In this document: positions 18,083-27,678 of the stretch, piece after piece
Layout of the letters: the number at the start of each line of letters is the position of its first letter
How positions within the stretch are numbered: the stretch's first letter is position 1
Assembly: GCA_044238845.1 (NCBI GenBank)
Contig: JBIICN010000002.1
Location: 1-64,000 of the forward strand
Source of the DNA: UBA4416 sp044238845
GTDB taxonomy: Bacteria; Bacteroidota; Bacteroidia; B-17B0; Aurantibacillaceae
Direction of reading: 5' to 3'
Length of the DNA: 64,000 nucleotides
Notes under the pieces: generated by a model
Told to the model about the DNA's origin: nothing
The model's database searches: none
Seen by the model: the letters and a program-made list of their open reading frames with translations, nothing else
Made by a program: the position numbers and the translations under genes

Positions 18083-18195
18083 AAGAAACATATTTTGAAC
18101 ATTTTTTGGTAGGGTTATTTTGGCTTATTCGTCTAATAAGTTAGTTTATTAACAATTTTGCAATTACCTTTGTTAATAACTGTAACTATACCGCC

Positions 18196-18633
18196 ATGTT
18201 TGAGATTTTAAAAAGCTTTGAAAGTAAATTCGGTTCTCTTAAGAAAAAGGGACTTAGAATTGAAGGTTTATCAATGATAGACCCTAAAAGAAAGAAACAT
18301 GTGATTATGATTTCTAAACCATTTTTGTTTGACAACCGTCAATTACCAAAATCTTATGAAGGTTTAGATATTAAATCAAAAATCGAAGGTGGTTTACCAG
18401 AAGAATTTAAAATTGAAAAAGAAGCTATAAAAAAAGATTATTTATGGGCTCCTAATAAATTTGAAAAATACGTTGATCGTTGTTCGGAAGACATTAAAAA
18501 ACAATTTGGTAATCCAAATATGTCTCGTTCAGAAATGTTAGATGCATTAGCATTTGGTAGTTTCGAAGATCATAAACAAAAAACAATCAATTTAATTAAA
18601 GAAGGAAAAATTCCCGCGATTAATTTAAATTAA
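18196..18633 (+). CDS. Conserved hypothetical protein, unknown family
   Basis: A 145-residue, Lys-rich (basic) soluble protein beginning MFEILKSFESKFGSLKKKG. There is no signal peptide, membrane segment or motif that I recognise. The composition and the 'WAPNKFEKYVDRCSEDI' and 'MSRSEMLDALAFGSFEDHK' segments suggest a helical C-terminal half. It is a single-gene unit: a 215-base A/T-rich upstream gap with a small palindrome, and a strong terminator downstream. That it is a real gene is supported by clean codon use and its private promoter and terminator region; the function is unknown. Confidence 0.65.
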   Translation: MFEILKSFESKFGSLKKKGLRIEGLSMIDPKRKKHVIMISKPFLFDNRQLPKSYEGLDIKSKIEGGLPEEFKIEKEAIKKDYLWAPNKFEKYVDRCSEDIKKQFGNPNMSRSEMLDALAFGSFEDHKQKTINLIKEGKIPAINLN

Positions 18634-18687
18634 GATAAAGGCAATTGACTAGGGTATAATTAAGGGTTAAACTTTTTAAATTGCTTA

Positions 18688-18719
18688 AAAATCCTCTCAG
18701 AAATGGGAGGATTTTTTTT
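18688..18719 (+). terminator. Rho-independent terminator after 18196 gene
   Basis: Stem AAATCCTC-C / GG-GAGGATTT with a small mismatch around an 'agaaat' loop (18688-18711), followed by a T8 run. It ends the 18196-18633 transcript. Confidence 0.8.
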
Positions 18720-18807
18720 GTCATTAAGAATCCTAATAAATGTAAATAACAACAGAAGTATTATAAAATCAATGTTTTAAACCATATATTTACGCTACTT
18801 TTTTATA

Positions 18808-19785
18808 GTGAGCAATATCGTTGATCAAATAAAAGCGCCAATTAACAAGCACATGGACGAGTTTGAAGTTAAGTTCAAACAGTCGATGAAAAGTAGCGTG
18901 CCTTTATTAGATAAAATAACCAATTATATTGTAAAACGTAAAGGGAAGCAAATGCGCCCCATGTTTGTTTTTTTAAGTGCACAAAGTGCTGGAGAAATAA
19001 ACGAAAGTACATATAGAGCAGCCTCTTTAATTGAATTGCTTCACACAGCTACTTTAGTTCATGATGATGTGGTTGATGATAGTAACGAGCGTCGAGGTTT
19101 TTTTAGCGTGAATGCTTTATGGAAAAATAAAATAGCTGTTTTAATTGGCGATTTTTTATTATCAAGCGGGTTATTATTATCTCTGGATAATAATGATTTT
19201 CATTTATTAAAAATTGTAAGTAACGCCGTTCGTGATATGAGCGAAGGCGAATTGTTGCAAATTGAAAAAGCTCGAAAGCTAGACATATCTGAAGAAATTT
19301 ATTTTGAAATTATTACTAAAAAAACGGCCGCTTTAATTGCAGCTTGTTGCGCAGCAGGAGTTGCTTCGGTAACAAATGATGAAAAAGTAATTAATCAGTT
19401 TAAAGAGTTTGGAATTAATACAGGAATTGCCTTTCAAATAAAAGATGATTTGTTTGACTTTGGTGATGATACATCTATTGGAAAACCTACAGGTATAGAT
19501 ATTAAAGAAAAGAAAATGACTTTGCCTTTAATATTTGCTTTAAGTAATAGCACTTGGTTAGAGAAGAGAAAAATCATTAATATCGTAAAAAACCATAATG
19601 ATGATCCTAAGAAAGTAGCGGAAGTAATTGAGTTTGTAATTCAAAAAGGTGGCATCCAGTACGCCGAAAAAGTCATGCATCAATATAAAGAAAAAGCATT
19701 AGATCAATTAGCTTCTGTTCCAGATAGTCCTTCAAAACAAAGTTTAATACAATTAGTAAATTATTCTATCGAAAGAAAAAAGTAA
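18808..19785 (+). CDS. Polyprenyl diphosphate synthase
   Basis: A 325-residue trans-isoprenyl diphosphate synthase that elongates farnesyl-type diphosphates with isopentenyl diphosphate. Both Asp-rich motifs are present: first HDDVVDD (about residues 91-97) and second DDLFDFGDD (about residues 213-221); the upstream 'GKQMRP' substrate-binding motif is also clear. The bulky residues before the first Asp motif fit a medium/long-chain (octaprenyl or menaquinone side-chain) synthase, but chain length is not certain. The start is GTG at 18808. The MORN lipoprotein gene follows after 8 bases, so they may be cotranscribed. Confidence 0.9.
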   Translation: MSNIVDQIKAPINKHMDEFEVKFKQSMKSSVPLLDKITNYIVKRKGKQMRPMFVFLSAQSAGEINESTYRAASLIELLHTATLVHDDVVDDSNERRGFFSVNALWKNKIAVLIGDFLLSSGLLLSLDNNDFHLLKIVSNAVRDMSEGELLQIEKARKLDISEEIYFEIITKKTAALIAACCAAGVASVTNDEKVINQFKEFGINTGIAFQIKDDLFDFGDDTSIGKPTGIDIKEKKMTLPLIFALSNSTWLEKRKIINIVKNHNDDPKKVAEVIEFVIQKGGIQYAEKVMHQYKEKALDQLASVPDSPSKQSLIQLVNYSIERKK

Positions 19786-19793
19786 CGAAGACA

Positions 19794-20291
19794 ATGAAAA
19801 AAATATTTATATTAATAACTGCTAGTTTAATTTGTTTTGCATTCGTGTTTTCAAATTGCAAAGGAGGTAGTTCTTCTAGCGAGCAAGCAAAGCAAGATTC
19901 GTTAAACGGTATTTCAAAAGCTGATTCTCAGCGCATTGTAAATGAGTTAAATAAATATTTGATTCAGCCGCCAGATACAGATTATACTGGGGATTATATA
20001 GATAAGTACTCTAATGGAGTGATTAAATTTACAGGCTTTTTTAGGTTTGGTAAACGTCATGGTGAGTGGATGGCCTTTTATGAAAATGGTGTGAGATGGA
20101 GTGATTGCTTTTATGATAAAGGTAAAAAACATGGTTCAACCATGGTGTATCACCCAAATGGAAAACTTTATTATTCGGGTTGGTATAAAAATGATTTAAG
20201 AGATAGTCTTTGGTTATTTTATGATACTCTAGGTAAAGAAGTTGATAGACACGCTTTTAGAAACGACATTGAAACAGGTTTAGTTTATTAA
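19794..20291 (+). CDS. MORN-repeat lipoprotein
   Basis: A 165-residue exported lipoprotein (signal MKKIFILITASLICFAFVFSNC, lipobox Cys at 22, then Gly/Ser linker). The C-terminal part has toxin-antitoxin YwqK/MORN-like repeats: 'YSNGVIKFTGFFRFGKRHGEW', 'YENGVRW...KKHGS' and 'HPNGKLYYSGWYKNDLRDSLW'. Such repeats form beta-hairpins that bind lipids or proteins. It starts 8 bases after the polyprenyl synthase gene. The repeat family is clear; the role is unknown. Confidence 0.75.
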   Translation: MKKIFILITASLICFAFVFSNCKGGSSSSEQAKQDSLNGISKADSQRIVNELNKYLIQPPDTDYTGDYIDKYSNGVIKFTGFFRFGKRHGEWMAFYENGVRWSDCFYDKGKKHGSTMVYHPNGKLYYSGWYKNDLRDSLWLFYDTLGKEVDRHAFRNDIETGLVY

Positions 20292-20512
20292 TAATTTTTC
20301 TATTTACATCTTTTTCTTCAACTCTTTTAAAATTATTATTTTTGTTTTAGTATTTAAAAACAATTCAGGTTATTGTTTTAATATTTCTTGCTTTAATTTA
20401 AGTATTTATATATTCTGTAGAGTATATTTACTATTGGCAAATTTGATTATCAATTATAGTTTTGTATCAAAATATAAAACATGTAATAAGTAATTATTTA
20501 TGGTTTAGTAAA

Positions 20513-21646
20513 TTAATTATTCAGTACTTCCATCATTGCTTTTGCCTTTAATAAACATTCTTCATATTCATCTTCGGCATTACACATAGCAGTAATGGCG
20601 CTTCCAACTGTAAAACTTAAATACCGTTTTTCTTCATCATAAAAAATACTTCTAATCAAAACATTTAAATCAAAATCACCATTTTCATCTATGTAGCCTA
20701 ATGCTCCTGAATATGGCCCTCTGTTATACAATTCAAATTCATCTATTAATTGCATAGCTCTAATTTTTGGAGCGCCAGTCATACTAGCCATTGGAAATGT
20801 AGATTTAATAATTTCATCAAAAGTGCAATTATCCTTTAACTCACAACTTACAGTACTTACCATTTGATGAACTTGTTGGAATGATTCGATATCACATAGT
20901 TTATTAACTATAACAGTTCCTTTTTTTGCAATGCGTGATAAATCATTCCTTGCAACATCAACAATCATGATGTTTTCGTTACGTTCTTTTAAATTAGATT
21001 GAAGTTCTTTTTTTAAAATGAAATCTTCTTCTGACGTTTTTCCACGTTTAGCAGTTCCTTTAATTGGTTTTGTTGTTAGTGTATTACCTTTTTTAGTTAA
21101 AAACAATTCGGGACTAGAGGAAATAATATATTGTTTGTCAAATTTCCCTAAAGCAGAGTAAGGAGCGTGACTTATATTGTTTAATTTTTGATATATTGCA
21201 AGTGGATTTATATGAGCATCATGGGCTTCAAATGTAATACAGTAATTTATTTCATAAATATCACCTTGCTGTATATGCTGTTTTAAATTATTTACTTTTT
21301 TAATATAGTCTTCTTTGGATATAGTAGCTTTAATATATATTGTTTGTTGAACTTGTTCTTTAACTTTAAAATCAATATCGCTTAAATTAATCGTTCTTTC
21401 AACTTCAATAAATAATTGATGCGGGAAGTGTAGAGGGTTATTTATTTTATCATTAAATATTTCTAATTGTTTTTTATAATCGTAGTTAGTAAATGTTATA
21501 TAATTTGTGTTTTTTGAAATTGTTGTTTCTGTTTTTTTGTTTGATAAATAAATGACATTTTTAAAGCCATGCACATTTTCATTTGATTGATAGATTGATA
21601 AATATTTGTAGATTTTAAAATATTCTGAAATTGAATTGATTAACAT
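20513..21646 (-). CDS. pabB: Aminodeoxychorismate synthase component I (PabB)
   Basis: A 377-residue chorismate-binding enzyme of the anthranilate synthase component I superfamily. The key motif is 'PIKGTAKRG' (near residue 193). The Lys in PIKGT is characteristic of aminodeoxychorismate synthase, where anthranilate synthase has Ala (PIAGT). Downstream motifs 'MIVDVARNDLSR' and 'FPMASMTGAPK' (chorismate and Mg sites) are intact. It converts chorismate to 4-amino-4-deoxychorismate for folate synthesis, with a PabA partner not seen here. No PabC is fused. It stands alone between two AT-rich gaps of about 220 bases. Confidence 0.88.
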   Translation of the reverse strand: MLINSISEYFKIYKYLSIYQSNENVHGFKNVIYLSNKKTETTISKNTNYITFTNYDYKKQLEIFNDKINNPLHFPHQLFIEVERTINLSDIDFKVKEQVQQTIYIKATISKEDYIKKVNNLKQHIQQGDIYEINYCITFEAHDAHINPLAIYQKLNNISHAPYSALGKFDKQYIISSSPELFLTKKGNTLTTKPIKGTAKRGKTSEEDFILKKELQSNLKERNENIMIVDVARNDLSRIAKKGTVIVNKLCDIESFQQVHQMVSTVSCELKDNCTFDEIIKSTFPMASMTGAPKIRAMQLIDEFELYNRGPYSGALGYIDENGDFDLNVLIRSIFYDEEKRYLSFTVGSAITAMCNAEDEYEECLLKAKAMMEVLNN

Positions 21647-21874
21647 GATTTTTTTATATCAGGATTCGGTTTTTGAAAATACGCATTTAATTCACTTTTT
21701 TAATTATCTGATTTTAGCTAAATGTTTAGGTTATAAATATTTTTATAAACCGTTAAATTGCTTTCATATGTGTTATAAATTATTGTTTATATGTTAATTT
21801 CAAATAATATACCTGTTTATATTAGTAAATTTTTTGTAAAGTTTTTGTATTTTTAGCATTCAAACATTGATTAG

Positions 21875-23629
21875 ATGAAAATTAAAAATTATTTCCTCGT
21901 AATATTTTTATGTATTTATATTAATTTTAATGCACAAAATGTAGGTATTAACAATAGTGGTGCAGTTCCTGCGGCAAGCGCCATGCTAGATATTGTATCA
22001 GTGGATAAAGGCTTATTAGTTCCACGTTTGGCATTAGCAACCACAACGGATGTCGTAACTGTACCTTCTCCAGCAACTTCTTTGATAGTATATAATACTA
22101 CAGCTGCCAGCACTGGAACTAATGCTGTTTTTCCAGGTTTTTATTATTGGGATGGAGCTAAATGGGTTGCTTTTTCAGGAAGTGGAAGTAAAGATTGGGC
22201 TTTATTAGGAAACTCGGGAACAGTTGCTGGAACTAATTTTTTAGGCACAATAGATAATGTTGATTTGGTGTTTAAAGTAAATAATATTCAAGTAGGTAGA
22301 TTAACAAGTAATACAAATAATAATTCATTTTTTGGATATGAGTCGGGATTAAATAATACATCTACATGGAATTCTTTTTTTGGAAGTCAGGCAGGAAAAG
22401 CAAATACATCAGGTGGTAATAATGTTGGAGTAGGTTTTGGTGCAATGCGAAATAGTACAACAGGAAGTGCAAATACATTTTTAGGTAATAACGCAGGTGC
22501 AAATTGGGTAACAAGCATAGGTAACACTGCAATTGGTAATCAAGCATTGCAAGGTTTAGCGGCTTCAACAGGATCATGTAACACAGCAGTGGGTTTTGCC
22601 GCAGGAAGCGGATATACAGGCACCGCTCCAAGTGGTTCTGCAAATGGTTTATCTCAATTATCAGGTAGCTATAACACCTATATTGGTTATTCTTCTTCAG
22701 GAGTTTCTTCAAACACCTTTACTAATTCAACGGCCATTGGTGCATTTTCTCAAGTTGATGGTAACGATGTTGTTGTTTTAGGGAGTATTAGTGGTAATAA
22801 CTCTGCAACAGCAAACACAAATGTCTTAATTGGTAGAACATCTAATTTTGCTGCTAATGTGCCTATGGTATTTACTTCAAGTGCAGTGCAAATCGAAAAT
22901 TCATCAGCTAATAGAAACGGCTTATATATTCGTAATACAGGAACAGGTGGCTCTGCTGGAATTGGCTCATATAGCCAAAATTATATTGGTGTATATGGCA
23001 CCACTCAAAATTCATTTGGTATGTATGGAGGTGTTATTGGTACTCCAACTGGAAATGCTTATGGAGTAGGTGGCACAACTTCTGTAAATGGCTCTGGCGT
23101 TCCAGTAGTTACCACTCCAGGAGGTAATACTGGTGTAGCTGGATCTTCAAATGGCACAGGATATGGTGTTTATTCATATAATAATAGCGCAACAGGATGG
23201 TCTTTATATTGCGCAGGATCTGGAGATGCAGGTAAGGCTGCTGGTACTGCTTGGATTGTTTCTGATGAAAGGCTAAAGGTAGAAATTATGCCTATTGAAA
23301 ATGTTTTAGACAAAGTTTTAGCTATGAAGCCAGTAACTTACAAATTCAAGAAAGAATATAATATATCTGAAGGATTGAAAATAGGGTTTTTATCTCAAGA
23401 TGTTCAGCGTATTTTTCCCACATTAGTAAAAGAAAAGATTTTACCTACACCTTATGAGACCTCTGCTGATGGTACAAAAGTAAGATTATCAGATGAACAA
23501 ACGCCAGAAACTGCATTATATATGGATATGGAATCTATGACGCCAATTTTATTTCGTGCAATACAAGAGCAACAAAAACAAATAGAAGAATTAAAAAACG
23601 AAATTAGAATATTAAAAAAAGATAAGTAA
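21875..23629 (+). CDS. Surface fiber protein with S74 autochaperone domain
   Basis: A 584-residue exported protein (signal MKIKNYFLVIFLCIYINFNAQ). The central part is Gly/Asn/Ser-rich with repeats of the head type seen in adhesins and tail fibres (GNNVGVGFGAM, GNTAIGNQAL). The C-terminus is a peptidase S74 intramolecular chaperone: 'SDERLK' near residue 462 carries the Ser and Lys needed for self-cleavage, followed by 'GFLSQDVQRIFP' and a trailing coiled coil. Such domains trimerise a beta-structured fibre and then cut themselves off. It starts an operon with the T9SS protein 10 bases downstream. Surface attachment is inferred. Confidence 0.75.
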   Translation: MKIKNYFLVIFLCIYINFNAQNVGINNSGAVPAASAMLDIVSVDKGLLVPRLALATTTDVVTVPSPATSLIVYNTTAASTGTNAVFPGFYYWDGAKWVAFSGSGSKDWALLGNSGTVAGTNFLGTIDNVDLVFKVNNIQVGRLTSNTNNNSFFGYESGLNNTSTWNSFFGSQAGKANTSGGNNVGVGFGAMRNSTTGSANTFLGNNAGANWVTSIGNTAIGNQALQGLAASTGSCNTAVGFAAGSGYTGTAPSGSANGLSQLSGSYNTYIGYSSSGVSSNTFTNSTAIGAFSQVDGNDVVVLGSISGNNSATANTNVLIGRTSNFAANVPMVFTSSAVQIENSSANRNGLYIRNTGTGGSAGIGSYSQNYIGVYGTTQNSFGMYGGVIGTPTGNAYGVGGTTSVNGSGVPVVTTPGGNTGVAGSSNGTGYGVYSYNNSATGWSLYCAGSGDAGKAAGTAWIVSDERLKVEIMPIENVLDKVLAMKPVTYKFKKEYNISEGLKIGFLSQDVQRIFPTLVKEKILPTPYETSADGTKVRLSDEQTPETALYMDMESMTPILFRAIQEQQKQIEELKNEIRILKKDK

Positions 23630-23639
23630 TCATTATTGA

Positions 23640-25265
23640 ATGACCATTAAAATTTTACATATTTTTAGTTCGTTAATTTTAACCCTATTCTCTTTGAGTT
23701 TTTTCTCTCAAGGGTTAATTAATAACGGAGCTTATATTGTTTTTGCTGGTGCTTCGCAAATGTATATTGATGGAAACTCATCAGGTAATTATTTAAGTCA
23801 GCCTTCTTCAGTTCCTACTCAAGGGAACATTACTCCAAGTTTAACATCATCCATAACTATTGAAGGAAACTGGACTAATAATTCTTCTAATGTTGCTTTT
23901 ACAGTTGATGGAGGAGGTGTTGTTTTAGCAGGAAACGCCCAAAATATAGGTGGTTCATCTGCTACTGCTTTTTATAATTTAACCTTATCTGGAAACGGTG
24001 TTAAAACTTTAGCAGTAAACTCAACAACGGTTGGCGGACAAGCAACCTACACAGGAATTTTATCGGTTGGTTCATCTACATTAGATTTAAATGCTAATAG
24101 AATGGATGTAACCAATAGCGCCACAGGTGCAATTACCCGATCAAGCGGATATATTATTAGTGAAACAAATGCCGCACTTAATCCAAGTATCATTAGATGG
24201 TATCATCGAACGATTGGTGGATCAAGGGTGTATCCTTTTGGTGTAGCGGGTTCATATATTCCCTTTACATTTAATATTACTAATCCAATGACAAATTCAG
24301 CAGGATATGTTGAAGTATCAACACGTGCAACGGCTGCTGCAAACAATTTACCATGGGCAGGAGTTAGTAATTTAGGCGCTGCTGTATTACATATGTTTTC
24401 TCCAAATGGAGGTTTTCCTGATGGAAGTGATGAGGTAGTTATTGATAGATGGTGGGATATTACTAACAGCGATCCAATAACGGCAGATATAACTTTTAGT
24501 TACAGAGGAGTAGAAAATACGTTGGCTGCGCCATATAATGTTGATTTTATTGGACCTCAATATTGGGATGGAACAGGCTGGATAAATGATAACTTAATCA
24601 TTGGTTTTGGAGCAGCCGCAGTTTCCGGAGCAGCAGTTGGTTCGGTTACTGCTGGTGGTGTAAATAAATTTTGTCCCTGGGTTTTATCATCTAAATTATC
24701 TCCATTACCTATTGAGTTAATTAATTTTGATGCTAAATGCGTTAGTAACGAGATTGTGCTTGAGTGGTGTACTGCAGCCGAAAAAGATAATAATTATTTT
24801 ACAATTGAGCATTCAATTGATGGAATAAATTATACAAGTATTGCAAATGTTTTTGGTAGTGGGACAACTAATCAAAAACATTGTTATTATTATACGGCCT
24901 CTTCAATTTCAGAGATGAACTATTTTAGATTAAAACAAACGGATAATAACGAAACTAAAACTACATCAAAAGTCATCGTCATTCCTTCTTGTGAAAAAAT
25001 GAATGGTACAATACTGATAGCGCATGGTGGTGCAAAAGAAGTAGGTGTTATCCTAAATTCTCAACATGAACAATCTCTTGAATTACAAGTGCACAATACT
25101 TTAGGACAATTAATAGATGTTAAGAAACTTGAAATTGTAAAAGGGCACAATAATGTAAAAGTAGATCTAGAAAAAGTATCAAATGGGATCTACTATATTT
25201 CAGTTTATAATTTGGCCGAGAAATTAATCAGTAAAAAAAGTATTGTATCAGATTTTATCCGATAG
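23640..25265 (+). CDS. Secreted protein with T9SS C-terminal sorting domain
   Basis: A 541-residue exported protein (signal ending SLSFFSQG). The middle is a low-charge beta-rich region (Ser/Gly/Asn, 'GNWTNNSSNVAFTVDGGG'). Next comes a typical Bacteroidota linker 'LPIELINFDAK...LEWCTAAEKDNNYFTIEHSIDG'. The last ~75 residues match a type A T9SS sorting domain ('LQVHNTLGQLIDVKKLEI...VSNGIYYISVYN'). It should be secreted and attached to the surface. Its 3' end overlaps the convergent hemH gene by 11 bases. Its partner upstream is the S74 fibre protein; their joint role is unknown. Confidence 0.8.
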   Translation: MTIKILHIFSSLILTLFSLSFFSQGLINNGAYIVFAGASQMYIDGNSSGNYLSQPSSVPTQGNITPSLTSSITIEGNWTNNSSNVAFTVDGGGVVLAGNAQNIGGSSATAFYNLTLSGNGVKTLAVNSTTVGGQATYTGILSVGSSTLDLNANRMDVTNSATGAITRSSGYIISETNAALNPSIIRWYHRTIGGSRVYPFGVAGSYIPFTFNITNPMTNSAGYVEVSTRATAAANNLPWAGVSNLGAAVLHMFSPNGGFPDGSDEVVIDRWWDITNSDPITADITFSYRGVENTLAAPYNVDFIGPQYWDGTGWINDNLIIGFGAAAVSGAAVGSVTAGGVNKFCPWVLSSKLSPLPIELINFDAKCVSNEIVLEWCTAAEKDNNYFTIEHSIDGINYTSIANVFGSGTTNQKHCYYYTASSISEMNYFRLKQTDNNETKTTSKVIVIPSCEKMNGTILIAHGGAKEVGVILNSQHEQSLELQVHNTLGQLIDVKKLEIVKGHNNVKVDLEKVSNGIYYISVYNLAEKLISKKSIVSDFIR

Positions 25266-26268
25266 TAATTTTTTTAATCGTGTCTACCCAATCGTCCCCG
25301 CTGTTTAAACTTTCTACTAATTGTATTTTTTCGCCACCGTGTTCATGAAATATTTCTTGGTACTCAGTACCTATTTCATAAATGGTTTCTAAGCAATCAG
25401 CCGTAAATGCTGGTGAAAACACTAAGAGATTTTTAGCGCCTTTTTTAGCTAACTCTTCTACTACTTTATCGCTAAAAGGAGTTAACCATTTATTATCTAA
25501 ACGACTTTGGAAACTCAAAGTATATTTACCTTCTGGTATATTTAATTTTTCAACTAAAGCTTTGGTTGTTTGATAGCATCCTGCTTTGTAGCAGTAGTAA
25601 TTTTCATTTGATAATTCTGTTTCGCAGTGATGATCCTTACATAAATACCCGTCTTCATATACTTTGTCTACTTGTCTTTCAGGCAAACCATGGTAACTAA
25701 AAATAATGTGATCATATTTAGTCATATCATGTTGCTTTGCTCTGTTAACAATACAATTGATATAATCATCATTATCAAAATATTGACTAATCATTTTTAT
25801 TTCCGGTATCACCCACCATTTACTCACAATGCGCATAAATTCTTGTAAGGCACTTCCAGTACTACTAGATGCATACTGAGGAAATAAAGGAAATACGATA
25901 ATTTTGTGATAGCCTTCTTTTTTCATACGATCCAAAACGCTTTCCATACCAGGGCTTTGGTAACGCATGGCCATTTCCACTTTTATATCCTCGCCAACAG
26001 ATGCTTGTAATTTTTTTTGTAAATCAAGTGTATGTTTCAATAACGGAGAACCTGTTTTTTCGTCCCAAATAGCCTTGTAAAGTTTAGATGAATTGCCCGA
26101 ACGAAACGGAACAATAATGCCATTAACTAATAAAGTTCTTGCTAACCAAGGAATATCAATAACACGAGGGTCATTTAAAAACTGAGTTAAATATTTTCTT
26201 ACATCCGATTTTTTTGGACTATCAGGTGTTCCTAGTTGTAAAAGTAAAATGGCTGTTTTATGTTTCAT
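25255..26268 (-). CDS. hemH: Ferrochelatase
   Basis: A 337-residue ferrochelatase that inserts Fe2+ into protoporphyrin IX (or coproporphyrin) in the last steps of haem synthesis. Family hallmarks are 'LLLQLGTPDSPKKSDVRKYLTQFLNDPRVIDIPW' at the N-terminus, 'FPLFPQYASSSTGS', the catalytic His in 'IIFSYHGLPERQ', and the Glu-rich end 'VFSPAFTADCLETIYEIG'. Length is typical (320-340). It converges on the T9SS gene with an 11-base overlap of the coding ends. It has a private upstream region of about 225 bases shared with divergent dxr. Confidence 0.93.
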   Translation of the reverse strand: MKHKTAILLLQLGTPDSPKKSDVRKYLTQFLNDPRVIDIPWLARTLLVNGIIVPFRSGNSSKLYKAIWDEKTGSPLLKHTLDLQKKLQASVGEDIKVEMAMRYQSPGMESVLDRMKKEGYHKIIVFPLFPQYASSSTGSALQEFMRIVSKWWVIPEIKMISQYFDNDDYINCIVNRAKQHDMTKYDHIIFSYHGLPERQVDKVYEDGYLCKDHHCETELSNENYYCYKAGCYQTTKALVEKLNIPEGKYTLSFQSRLDNKWLTPFSDKVVEELAKKGAKNLLVFSPAFTADCLETIYEIGTEYQEIFHEHGGEKIQLVESLNSGDDWVDTIKKITIG

Positions 26269-26494
26269 GAGCTTTCAGGTTTAAACGCAAAGGTCGCTGA
26301 GTTTTTTCGCAGAGAACGCCAAGAGTTTTGTTTTCAATAATAGGTAACAAAAATACATAACAAACCGAAATAGCAAATGTTTATTTAATACCTTTTGTAC
26401 TTTTACCCTTCTTTTCTTTGCTTATTTTGCGGTTAATTACTTTAAAAACTTAATTTCCATAATCCTAAAATTTTCGCCATTTTTACAGGCTAAA

Positions 26495-27676
26495 ATGAAT
26501 CAAAATACAAATCAAGAAAAAGCTCCAAAGCGTATTGCCATTATGGGCAGTACAGGTAGTATTGGTACTCAAGCTTTAGAAGTTATCAGAGATAATCCAG
26601 AACATTTTGAAGCAGAGGTTTTAGTAGCGCATTCAAATGCTGATTTATTAATTAAACAAGCGATTGAATTTAAACCCAATGCTGTTGTAATTGGCGATGA
26701 AAGTAAATATAAGCAAGTAAAAGATGCTTTATTTGAACATGACATTAAAGTATTTGCTGGAGCAAAATCTATTGAACAAATTGTGGAAATGGAAACCATT
26801 GATACGGTTTTAGCTTCTATAGTTGGTTATGCAGGTTTAGCATCTACTATTAATGCTATTAAATATAAAAAAGCCATTGCTTTAGCAAATAAAGAAACTT
26901 TAGTAGTGGCTGGAGATATCGTCACAAAATTAGCGTACGAAAACGCCGTTAATTTATATCCTGTAGATTCAGAACACTCGGCTATTTTTCAATGTTTAGT
27001 GGGCGAATTTGATAATCAAATTGAAAAAATATATTTAACCGCTAGCGGCGGACCATTTAGAGGAAAAGATAGAATTTTTTTAGCAAATGTTACCAAAGCG
27101 CAAGCGTTAAAACATCCAAACTGGGTAATGGGTGCTAAAATCACGATTGATTCGGCTAGCTTAATGAACAAAGGTTTAGAAGTAATTGAAGCTAAATGGC
27201 TGTTTAATTTAAAGGCTGAGCAAATTGATGTCATTGTTCATCCTCAAAGCATCGTTCATAGTATCGTGCAGTTTACAGATGGTAGTATGAAAGCGCAAAT
27301 GGGATTGCCTGACATGAAACTGCCAATACAATATGCATTCACCTATCCTGACCGTATTAAAACAAATTTTCCTCGTTTTGATTTTTTTAACTATCCACAG
27401 CTCACATTTGAGAAGCCAGATACAGAAACCTTTACTAACTTAGCATTGGCTTTTAAAGCAATGGAAAGAGGCGGTAATATGCCATGCGTATTAAACGCCG
27501 CAAACGAAATAGTGGTACAAGCTTTTTTAGAAGATAAAATAGGCTTTTTACAAATGAGTGATGTGATTGCTAATGCTTTGGATAAAATGCCACTCATTAA
27601 AACACCAAGCATTGAAGATTATATTCAGTGCGATAAAGAAACAAGAATACTAACAACAGAATTAATTAAAAAATAA
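26495..27676 (+). CDS. dxr: 1-deoxy-D-xylulose 5-phosphate reductoisomerase
   Basis: A 393-residue enzyme of the MEP isoprenoid pathway; it reduces DXP to MEP with NADPH. The N-terminal NADPH motif is 'IAIMGSTGSIGTQALEV'. The metal-binding and catalytic region contains 'LANKETLVVAG', 'PVDSEHSAIFQ' and 'TASGGPF', and the C-terminal half has 'LMNKGLEVIEAKWLF' and 'IVHPQSIVHSIVQFTDGS'. It is followed after 2 bases by rseP, a pairing often seen in bacteria. Divergent from hemH. Confidence 0.96.
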   Translation: MNQNTNQEKAPKRIAIMGSTGSIGTQALEVIRDNPEHFEAEVLVAHSNADLLIKQAIEFKPNAVVIGDESKYKQVKDALFEHDIKVFAGAKSIEQIVEMETIDTVLASIVGYAGLASTINAIKYKKAIALANKETLVVAGDIVTKLAYENAVNLYPVDSEHSAIFQCLVGEFDNQIEKIYLTASGGPFRGKDRIFLANVTKAQALKHPNWVMGAKITIDSASLMNKGLEVIEAKWLFNLKAEQIDVIVHPQSIVHSIVQFTDGSMKAQMGLPDMKLPIQYAFTYPDRIKTNFPRFDFFNYPQLTFEKPDTETFTNLALAFKAMERGGNMPCVLNAANEIVVQAFLEDKIGFLQMSDVIANALDKMPLIKTPSIEDYIQCDKETRILTTELIKK

Positions 27677-27678
27677 GT

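Noticed and set aside
22300..22560. Periodic similarity suggesting a repeat array
   Set aside because: These are protein-level head-domain repeats in the S74 fibre gene; no regular repeat-spacer DNA pattern like a CRISPR array is present anywhere in the window.
22362..22712. Open minus-strand frame (116 codons) with many Leu/Tyr repeats
   Set aside because: It is a by-product of the repetitive Gly/Asn/Ser codons in the S74 fibre gene on the other strand.
26283..26330. Degenerate CGCA-rich repeat upstream of hemH
   Set aside because: Suggestive of a decayed dispersed repeat, but arms are too poorly matched to define.
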